NCBI GenBank assembly: GCA_031260455.1
Contig: JAIRJW010000064.1
Span: forward strand, 1-35,940
Direction: 5' to 3'
Length of the DNA: 35,940 bases
From: Fluviicola sp.
Lineage (GTDB): Bacteria; Bacteroidota; Bacteroidia; Flavobacteriales_D; Crocinitomicaceae
Part shown: in pieces, positions 7,734 to 13,337 of the stretch
Numbering within the stretch: the first letter of the stretch is position 1
Layout: every line of letters begins with the position of its first letter
The notes under the pieces: model-generated
The model's input: the letters and a program-made list of their open reading frames with translations, nothing else
Told to the model about the DNA's origin: nothing
The model's database searches: none
Translations under genes and position numbers: made by a program

Positions 7734-8495
7734 ATGAGAAACTGGATTTTACTTACTTTTTTGATACTCTTTTGCCATTTCCGCGGAATAAGTCAGCGAA
7801 ATGTTCGCGATAGTGCCATTGCAACTCCCTGGATTGGTTTGCAGTATGGACTAAATGCTCCGGGAGGAGACCTGAAAGAACGCTTCGGTACGATTAACCA
7901 TATTGGTGTGATGGCGGGTTATAAAACTTCGAAAAACTGGGTTTACGGACTGGATGGAAACTTCATGTTCGGAAACAAGGTGAAAATCCCGGGAATGTTC
8001 GATCATCTGACGGATTCCTACGGGAATATCACAGACATAAACGGAGATGTTGCTATTGTGGTGGTCAATATGAGAGGTTTTAACGTGAATACGATGGTTG
8101 GGAAAGTGATTCCGGTACTGAGCCCTAACAAAAACTCGGGAATTTACATTCACGGCGGAGTTGGGTATGTGCAGTACAAAGCACGTGTCGAAACCCAGGA
8201 ACAGGTTATTCCGACCCTGGAATTGAAATACCGGAAAGGATATGACCGCTACACGACCGGGGTGAATTTTCACCAGTTCGTGGGATACGCTTTCATGGCG
8301 AACCAGGGTTTTGTGAATTTTTACGGAGGATTTTACATCCAGGAAGGGCTGACCTACAACCGCAGAGATATCTTTTTCGATCAGCCGGATGTGCCGGTTT
8401 CCAAAGCACAAAGGCTGGACCTGCAATACGGATTCAAAGTGGGCTGGTTTGTACCTGTTTACAGACGAAAACCGAAAGATTATTATTTTGATTAA
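7734..8495 (+). CDS. Secreted outer-membrane beta-barrel-like protein
   Basis: I chose the ATG at 7734; the upstream in-frame TTG at 7716 lies in the promoter. The product is 253 residues, starting MRNWILLTFLILFCHFRGISQ (signal peptide, cleavage near residue 21). The body alternates polar and hydrophobic residues with many aromatics and Gly (GLQYGLNAPGGDLKERFG, SGIYIHGGVGYVQY, FVGYAFMANQGFVNFYGGFY) and ends LQYGFKVGWFVPVYRRKPKDYYFD, as in small 8-10-strand outer-membrane barrels. I do not recognise a named family. The stop codon abuts the waaA start with no spacer, so translational coupling and a link to the outer membrane are plausible. Confidence 0.75.
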   Translation: MRNWILLTFLILFCHFRGISQRNVRDSAIATPWIGLQYGLNAPGGDLKERFGTINHIGVMAGYKTSKNWVYGLDGNFMFGNKVKIPGMFDHLTDSYGNITDINGDVAIVVVNMRGFNVNTMVGKVIPVLSPNKNSGIYIHGGVGYVQYKARVETQEQVIPTLELKYRKGYDRYTTGVNFHQFVGYAFMANQGFVNFYGGFYIQEGLTYNRRDIFFDQPDVPVSKAQRLDLQYGFKVGWFVPVYRRKPKDYYFD

Positions 8496-9704
8496 ATGAG
8501 ATTGTTTTACGGATTTGGTATTCGCTGTTTTTTCGCAGTTATGTGGATTGCTTCCTGGTTTCATCCAAAAGCAAAAAAATGGATTGCAGGACGGAGAATA
8601 CCGGTAGATTCATACCTGGTTCCGAAAAACAAAGAGCTGGTATGGTTTCATTGTGCCTCTCTGGGAGAATTCGATCAGGGACTTCCTGTAATGAATGCCT
8701 ACAAACAAGCTTTCCCCGATACGTTTCTGCTGGTGACTTTCTTCAGTCCTTCCGGAATGGAATTCCATTCCAAACGCGAACACCAGGTTGACCTGGCGCT
8801 TTACCTGCCATTGGATACCAAGCGGAAGGCAACAAAATTCATAGCACATTTTAACCCGAAATCCGTTTTTTTTGTTAAGTACGAATTCTGGTACAATCAC
8901 CTGAAATGCGCCAGAAGAAATGGAGCGAAGATTTACGGGGTCAGCAGCTTGTTTCGTCCTACTCACCGTTTTTTCAAATGGTATGGCGGTTTTTTTCGTA
9001 AAGCGCTGCGTCTCTTCGATCATTTCTATACACAGGATCTTCGTTCGAAAGACCTGCTCAACAGCATCGGGATTGACCAGGTGACGGTAACCGGGGATAC
9101 GCGTTACGACCGGATGATTGCCGTGAAAGAGAATTGTAAGGAAAATGAGATCCTGAAAAATTTTGTGGAATCAAAACCCGTTTTAATACTGGGAAGTTCC
9201 TGGACCATTGACGAGGAAATTCTCATTCCCGCTTTGTTTGAACTTAGTCGGAAATTTAAGATCATCATTGCCCCGCACGATATTTCCGAAAAGCGCGTTG
9301 AGCACATTTTATCTGAGTTTGATCACGATCCGGAACGCTATACGAATTTCCGGAACCTGGGTCGCGATATCCTGATTCTCAATACAATAGGTCAGCTGAC
9401 TAATGCGTACCAATACGCAGATCTGGCATACATCGGGGGAGGATTTACCGGGAAATTACATAACATTCTGGAGCCAGGAGCCTTCGGAATCCCTGTTTTT
9501 TTTGGTCCGAAATACGCCCGCTTTCCGGAAGCTCAATTGTTCCTGGATGAGGAAGTGGCATACACCATAGAAGACAGTTACAGTTTTGAAAAAGCTGTTG
9601 AAGAAGCCATGGGAAAACGTGCCCAGATCAATGAAAAGCTAAGTGAAATCTTTGCTAAAAACCAGGGAGCAGCACAAAAAATCATTCGTTCACTGATGAG
9701 CTGA
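8496..9704 (+). CDS. waaA: 3-deoxy-D-manno-octulosonic acid (Kdo) transferase
   Basis: The product is 402 residues, close to the family norm of about 410-430. An N-terminal hydrophobic anchor (about residues 5-20) is followed by WFHCASLGEFDQG, in which E58 corresponds to the catalytic Glu of WaaA/KdtA. Then come PSGMEFH, YLPLDTKRKATKFI, PKSVFFVKYEFWYN, VTGDTRYDRM and, in the C-terminal domain, YIGGGFTGKLHNILEPGAFGIPVFFGP. It transfers Kdo from CMP-Kdo to the lipid A precursor at the inner membrane, starting the LPS inner core. It directly follows the barrel-like gene at 7734. Confidence 0.95.
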   Translation: MRLFYGFGIRCFFAVMWIASWFHPKAKKWIAGRRIPVDSYLVPKNKELVWFHCASLGEFDQGLPVMNAYKQAFPDTFLLVTFFSPSGMEFHSKREHQVDLALYLPLDTKRKATKFIAHFNPKSVFFVKYEFWYNHLKCARRNGAKIYGVSSLFRPTHRFFKWYGGFFRKALRLFDHFYTQDLRSKDLLNSIGIDQVTVTGDTRYDRMIAVKENCKENEILKNFVESKPVLILGSSWTIDEEILIPALFELSRKFKIIIAPHDISEKRVEHILSEFDHDPERYTNFRNLGRDILILNTIGQLTNAYQYADLAYIGGGFTGKLHNILEPGAFGIPVFFGPKYARFPEAQLFLDEEVAYTIEDSYSFEKAVEEAMGKRAQINEKLSEIFAKNQGAAQKIIRSLMS

Positions 9705-9751
9705 TTCAAGTATTTGTGTCTAAGCAGTGGGATTGCTGTTTTGCTTACTGA

Positions 9752-9777
9752 ACAATTTTATAAATTTATAATATTGT
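9752..9777. repeat. AT-rich near-palindrome, copy 1
   Basis: A 26-base inverted repeat with one mismatched pair (9757/9772; core TTTTATAAATTTATAA) lies between the convergent waaA and LOG genes. The same sequence recurs as a perfect palindrome at 25928-25957. The position suggests a bidirectional terminator or a small dispersed repeat. The rest of the 9705-9888 gap shows nothing I can name. Confidence 0.6.
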
Positions 9778-9888
9778 GTCTAAACGTTTAGTAAAAGCAA
9801 AAAAAAGGATCACCTTACTCTGCTAATTTTGGTTTCCAATGCCTAACCACACCCATGAATTCCATTCTTTATAACCCCTTTAAACTAT

Positions 9889-10572
9889 TTAAAAGTTTGG
9901 ACTCAGATCATGTGTTTTGTAGAAATCATCTACATATTTCACCGCTTCGTCCGCTGTGTCTACAATTGTTAAGAAACGTACATCATCCGGAGAAATATTA
10001 TTCTCTTTTTCCAGCATGACCTTTTGAACCCATTCTACCAAACCGGTCCAGTATTCTCTTCCGACCAGCACTACGGGCCGTTTTGTGATTTTTTTGGTCT
10101 GGATCAGCGTAATGGCTTCGAACAGCTCATCCATTGTGCCGAAACCGCCTGGCATAACCACGAACCCCTGGGAATACTTTACAAAGATCACTTTGCGGAC
10201 AAAGAAATAATCGAAGTTCAGGTTGCTTTCACGGTCAACATATTTATTGTGAAATTGCTCAAAAGGCAAATCAATATTCAAACCAACCGATTTTCCGCCA
10301 CCTTGCTGAGCTCCGCGGTTTCCGGCTTCCATGATCCCCGGGCCGCCTCCGGTAATGATTCCGTAACCCGACTTGGCCAGTTTTTCAGCAATTTCTACAC
10401 TTATTTGATAGTACTTGTTTTCTTCTTTTGTGCGGGCAGAACCAAAAATGGAAATGCACGGCCCGATCCGCGCCATGCGCTCGTAACCCTCCACGAATTC
10501 AGACATGATCTTAAAAATGGCCCAGCTGTCATTTGTTTTTATTTCGTTCCAGTCTTTGCGTAATGCGTTCAT
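9889..10572 (-). CDS. LOG-family (TIGR00730) nucleotide phosphoribohydrolase
   Basis: The product is 227 residues from the ATG at 10572 (MNALRKDWNEIKTNDSW); the longer in-frame extension to 10647 reads poorly and is not used. The Rossmann-like fold begins at ISIFGSART. The family signatures GGGPGIMEAGNRGA (about 75-88) and P141-G-G-F-G-T-M-D-E149 are present, as is R126. LOG proteins hydrolyse nucleoside 5'-monophosphates such as cytokinin-ribotides or AMP/purine nucleotides to base and ribose 5-phosphate. Bacterial members are often annotated as lysine decarboxylases by mistake. It is followed by an intergenic palindrome and convergent with waaA. Probably cytosolic. Confidence 0.9.
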   Translation of the reverse strand: MNALRKDWNEIKTNDSWAIFKIMSEFVEGYERMARIGPCISIFGSARTKEENKYYQISVEIAEKLAKSGYGIITGGGPGIMEAGNRGAQQGGGKSVGLNIDLPFEQFHNKYVDRESNLNFDYFFVRKVIFVKYSQGFVVMPGGFGTMDELFEAITLIQTKKITKRPVVLVGREYWTGLVEWVQKVMLEKENNISPDDVRFLTIVDTADEAVKYVDDFYKTHDLSPNF

Positions 10573-10653
10573 TTGAATGTATATAAAGAGGCTTTCACCT
10601 GTTAGTAAAAGTAACCCCTTCGCCAAAAATGATGCGCCTTCCGACAAATAATT

Positions 10654-10803
10654 ATGAACCTTTTAACGTTTATAAGGAACTATATCGGTTTTTTATTCTC
10701 ATTACTTGGTATGGTGTTGTTTATTACGCGGAACGAATTTGGGCATTCCTTAATATTTCTTCTGCAAGCGATGCTGTTTCTTGCCTGCAGTAATGAAAAA
10801 TAA
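10654..10803 (+). CDS. Small hypothetical membrane protein (49 residues)
   Basis: The ATG at 10654 opens a 49-codon frame ending at TAA 10801-10803. The product starts MNLLTFIRNYIGFLFSLLGM and ends FLLQAMLFLACSNEK. It has two hydrophobic stretches (about residues 9-23 and 33-44) separated by a charged ITRNEFGHS turn, compatible with a two-helix hairpin. It is divergent from the LOG gene. No family is recognised; codon use looks natural, but the small size keeps confidence modest. A minus-strand frame over the same bases looks like a shadow. Confidence 0.45.
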   Translation: MNLLTFIRNYIGFLFSLLGMVLFITRNEFGHSLIFLLQAMLFLACSNEK

Positions 10804-10830
10804 AGTATTGCTGGAATTAAGTGTTGAAAG

Positions 10831-11199
10831 TTATGAATCCGTCTTTCTCTGCCGATTATATTCAATTAAATAGCTTATAAACAAATATAAAATTGAAACG
10901 ACTAAACTGATTTGAAAGTATCTGTCATAACTGATTTCATTATAGGTCAATTTTCGGATTCCGTCATCGCAAGCTGTACATTCAAGAATGAGTCGTTTGC
11001 TGTCCAATGCTGTTGTTAGTATTGTCATCCCGAAAAAAAACAAAATTGTTAAAGCGACTCTTTTTAATCTTTTTTCTTGCGAAGAATATTTCAAAAGTAG
11101 AAAAGATAATACACAAAAAAGTCCAAATGAAACTACAAAACGATAACGTGCCAGCGGCTTGGCGGCAGGTGGCGGCTCACTGCCGTTTGTGCGGCGCAC
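10831..11199 (-). CDS. Hypothetical membrane protein (about 120 residues), start uncertain
   Basis: Three hydrophobic helices are visible: FVVSFGLFCVLSFLLLKY (about residues 21-38), RVALTILFFFGMTILTTAL (about 47-65) and ISLVVSILYLFISYLIEY (about 97-114). A short loop holds two Cys (ECTACDD). The longest frame begins with GTG at 11199, and its first 18 codons (RRTNGSEPPPAAK...) lie wholly inside the GC-rich attC-like repeat. The native start is therefore doubtful; it may be this GTG, the CTG nearer the first helix, or lost. Base composition is much more AT-rich than in flanking housekeeping genes. No family is recognised. It follows the attC-like site, as a gene cassette would. Confidence 0.5.
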   Translation of the reverse strand: MRRTNGSEPPPAAKPLARYRFVVSFGLFCVLSFLLLKYSSQEKRLKRVALTILFFFGMTILTTALDSKRLILECTACDDGIRKLTYNEISYDRYFQISLVVSILYLFISYLIEYNRQRKTDS

Positions 11200-11270
11200 G
11201 AAACTTGCAAGTTCGCACTGCTTTTTGGGCGGGCTACACCGCCACTTGCGCCAAACCGCTCGTTGTATGC
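11141..11270 (-). repeat. attC-like imperfect inverted repeat (integron-cassette-type site)
   Basis: About 130 bases, strikingly GC-rich within AT-rich DNA, are bounded by GATAACG on the left and CGTTGTATGC on the right. The arms AGCGGCTTGGCGGCAGGTGG (from 11152) and, from the other end, AGCGGTTTGGCGCAAGTGG pair almost fully, with one unpaired G and a few wobble or mismatch positions. Extrahelical bases of this kind are typical of attC hairpins. A second inner hairpin surrounds AACTTGCAAGTT. The ends resemble, but do not exactly match, the RYYYAAC/GTTRRRY core boxes. It lies 4 bases beyond the stop of the gene ending at 11274. No integron integrase gene is in the window. Confidence 0.55.
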
Positions 11271-11273
11271 AGT

Positions 11274-12077
11274 TTATTTTTCAAGCACTTTTGTCTTAGT
11301 TTCCAATTTCCTAATCTCTCTCACATTTGAAACAAGTTTTGTATTTGCATCTCTTATGCCTTTTTCCGTCGTATCACTCTCTTTTGGTTGGACAAAATCA
11401 ACCATTCCACCATTCTGTGTAAAGTCAATCAGTTTTTTTATTGATAGTTCTATTGCGTTTATTTTATCGCCTTGAGCACCTTGATTTAACCCCAATTCTG
11501 CAACTGTAGATTCTAAAATAGATTTTAAACCTTGCTCCTTTGCTGTTTCTGCTTCTTTTTGAAGTTCTTTTTCTGCTTTAGTATTCGATAGTTTTAGTGC
11601 CTTTATTTCTTCTACTTTCTTTATTATATCTAACACTCTGTCAGCAACTTTTAGTGCCTCCAATAATATTTTACTCACAGTTGTTGCAATACCAACTGCT
11701 ACAGCCAAATTTATTATTATAGAACCTTTTTCTGCTCCAATAATTCTAAAATCTTCGGGACTTTTATCTTGAGCCATTGCAATTCCTCTGCCTATGTCAA
11801 ACCAATGTTCAGCAAGTTTCTTGAAATCTGCAAGGTTATTAAGAGCAACATCATTTTGAAAATAAATTCTCATTAAGACTGCACCTTCTTCAATTTCATC
11901 TTCGGTTTCTGTAATCGTAAAAGATTTTGATAAAGTTGTTTTAAGTTCATTAATTGTGGCTACCGCTTGTCCTAATTTGTCAGTTTCTGTTTTAATATTA
12001 TTTGTTGCTGTTGCTAAATCAAGAGCATTCTTAACTAATGTATTCTCTATCAGATCAACTCCCTTATTCCCAAACAA
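11274..12077 (-). CDS. Hypothetical protein, downstream part of a frameshift-split gene
   Basis: The frame encodes 267 residues. There is no ATG near its 5' end (only TTG at 12077), and it stays open upstream into the end of the preceding frame. This suggests it is the second half of a split gene rather than an independent one. The content is helical: a hydrophilic N-terminal part, the phrase IIGAEKGSIIINLAVAVGIATTVSKILLEAL (near residues 112-142) with one hydrophobic helix, then coiled coils rich in Lys/Glu (KVEEIKALKLSNTKAEKELQ; REIRKLETKTKVLEK at the end). No known family is recognised. It could be a membrane-associated or pore-like accessory protein, but that is a guess. The attC-like site follows 4 bases after its stop. 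Confidence 0.6.
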   Translation of the reverse strand: MFGNKGVDLIENTLVKNALDLATATNNIKTETDKLGQAVATINELKTTLSKSFTITETEDEIEEGAVLMRIYFQNDVALNNLADFKKLAEHWFDIGRGIAMAQDKSPEDFRIIGAEKGSIIINLAVAVGIATTVSKILLEALKVADRVLDIIKKVEEIKALKLSNTKAEKELQKEAETAKEQGLKSILESTVAELGLNQGAQGDKINAIELSIKKLIDFTQNGGMVDFVQPKESDTTEKGIRDANTKLVSNVREIRKLETKTKVLEK

Positions 12078-12082
12078 GTCAA

Positions 12083-12319
12083 TTATTCCAAGTTTTTTAT
12101 CGAGAAACCGTATTTGCTCAATGCTTGAAAATTTACAGGCTTGATTGCAGTATATAAATTTTCTTTTTCCGTTTCAAACGGAACCATTGGTGTATTTGCT
12201 GTCCTTCTGAGGTTTTGATTCATTTTACTGTAAAGTTGCGAATACTTTTGAGGAATTTGATTTCCTACAACATTTAAATCAAACCATTTTGTTAATTTTA
12301 ATAATTCTGTAATTTGCAT
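12083..12319 (-). CDS. Hypothetical protein, upstream part of a frameshift-split gene
   Basis: The ATG at 12319 opens a 78-codon frame (MQITELLKLTKWFDLNVVGN...) ending FQALSKYGFSIKNLE. The last codons contain ATA AAA AAC TTG. A -1 slip there, or one extra A in the A6 run, continues directly into LGIIDLFGNKGVDLIEN of the downstream 267-residue frame, giving one protein of about 345 residues. On its own the N-terminal piece has no recognisable domain. Either this is one gene expressed by frameshifting, or a gene broken by a one-base deletion, or a sequencing error in a homopolymer. Confidence 0.6.
   Translation of the reverse strand: MQITELLKLTKWFDLNVVGNQIPQKYSQLYSKMNQNLRRTANTPMVPFETEKENLYTAIKPVNFQALSKYGFSIKNLE
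12092..12098 (-). other. A AAA AAC slippery heptamer at the gene split
   Basis: On the minus strand the zero-frame codons are AT(A) AAA AAC, exactly the canonical X XXY YYZ form for -1 frameshifting. The zero frame stops 7 bases after the heptamer (TTG GAA TAA), and the -1 frame is open for 270 codons. No downstream stimulatory structure was verified. The run of six A is also a mutation and sequencing-error hot spot. Confidence 0.55.
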
Positions 12320-12346
12320 AATATATTCTATTTTAATTTGTTAATA

Positions 12347-12553
12347 TCATCGCACTGTCCCAAATTGCATACAACTTGCAAATAGGTGAAAGTTCTTCCC
12401 ATAAAACTGAATATTATCACCATTGAAAAATTTGAATGAAAACCTAACAAGTTGTCGGAAATAGTCTTCAAATAAAAATGCAACAGCAATACCCATAAGC
12501 AGAAATCCTATTGTCGTCAAGATCGTTTTGTAATTATTTTTAATTGTCACCAT
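12347..12553 (-). CDS. Small hypothetical membrane protein (68 residues)
   Basis: The ATG at 12553 gives MVTIKNNYKTILTTIGFLLM, with one clear transmembrane helix (about residues 11-29, ILTTIGFLLMGIAVAFLF) followed by a short Phe-rich tail (RFSFKFFNGDNIQFYGKNF). The start overlaps the end of the upstream gene by 7 bases, suggesting coupled translation. AT-rich, orphan and of unknown function, it is part of the accessory patch between the LOG gene and uvrA. Confidence 0.5.
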   Translation of the reverse strand: MVTIKNNYKTILTTIGFLLMGIAVAFLFEDYFRQLVRFSFKFFNGDNIQFYGKNFHLFASCMQFGTVR

Positions 12554-13278
12554 CCGTCTTTATGTTTAAAAAATCTTGTTCCAATAAATTTCTTTGTTTC
12601 TTTTCTTCTGTAATCTGTTGCTTGTACCTTTTCTTTTAGGATAACTTCATCTTTGTCCCATTTTAATATTTCAATTTGTCCAGATACTTTGTTGTTCTCA
12701 TCACTCCAATTCCAAACAGAAAATATTCCATATCCTGCTTTTACAATTAAAGTGTCAGTTTGTAAGTCAAGAATTCTTTTTGTCTTAGCGGCAGTTGTGT
12801 CAGTAAATTTTAACGTTAAATAATAGCAAAATTCTTCGTCAATTACACCAGGTTTGTTATAACAAATATTTTGATAAAGCTTAAAAGTCGAGTCGCTTGT
12901 AATTATACTGTTCTCTTCATAATACTTTTGATAATTATAGGTCAGCAAATTTGTCCGACTACAACACGAAGCCAAGATTGTCAACATGCAATATGTCCAT
13001 ATTAGTCGTGTCATTTTACAATTATTTTTCACACCTATATACTTTAGTTGAATAAACTGAAAATAAAAAAACAAGTCCGGATATCGCAGCCTAAATAATA
13101 GTTTTGTTATTATTGTCTGGACAATTAGAAGTGTCGCAGGTATGGAAATAATCCAAATATACTTAATGCCCAAAGAACTCTCTGAATTATGAAAACGGAA
13201 ATCGTTTTTCCATAATAAAAACCAAATCACAAAAAGTGTCAAGTAGCAAATTCGTTGGATTTTGTCCTTTGTAAGCAA
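12547..13278 (-). CDS. Hypothetical membrane protein/lipoprotein, possibly two fused or overlapping genes
   Basis: The open frame is 243 codons from a TTG at 13278; there is no good ATG at that end. The N-terminal part has two helices (YLTLFVIWFLLW, about 12-23; YIWIISIPATLLIVQTIITKLLF, about 40-62). Starting at M89 (13014), the sequence MTRLIWTYCMLTILASCCSR is itself a textbook lipoprotein signal peptide with lipobox LASC. The real gene may therefore be a 155-residue lipoprotein at 12547-13014 and the upstream part a separate or decayed membrane protein. The mature region (TTAAKTKRILDLQTDTLIVK, KVSGQIEILKWDKDEVILKEK) looks like a small beta-rich periplasmic domain. No family is recognised. 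It lies about 60 bases downstream of uvrA on the same strand. Confidence 0.5.
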   Translation of the reverse strand: MLTKDKIQRICYLTLFVIWFLLWKNDFRFHNSESSLGIKYIWIISIPATLLIVQTIITKLLFRLRYPDLFFYFQFIQLKYIGVKNNCKMTRLIWTYCMLTILASCCSRTNLLTYNYQKYYEENSIITSDSTFKLYQNICYNKPGVIDEEFCYYLTLKFTDTTAAKTKRILDLQTDTLIVKAGYGIFSVWNWSDENNKVSGQIEILKWDKDEVILKEKVQATDYRRKETKKFIGTRFFKHKDGW

Positions 13279-13337
13279 TTGATAGTTTTGTTGGTATTCA
13301 TAGGTGAACCACTTATTTGAAACGTGTAAAATTTTTA

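Noticed and set aside
10024..10563. Plus-strand frame of 179 codons
   Set aside because: It is antisense to the LOG-family gene, whose motifs are clear; the peptide is Phe/His-rich without domain features.
10680..10865. Minus-strand 61-codon frame
   Set aside because: It overlaps the better-looking 49-codon plus frame and the end of the next gene, and has no structural features.
12365..12380. GCATACAAC box resembling one end of the attC-like site
   Set aside because: It lies inside a small coding frame with no matching inverted arm nearby, so it is probably chance.
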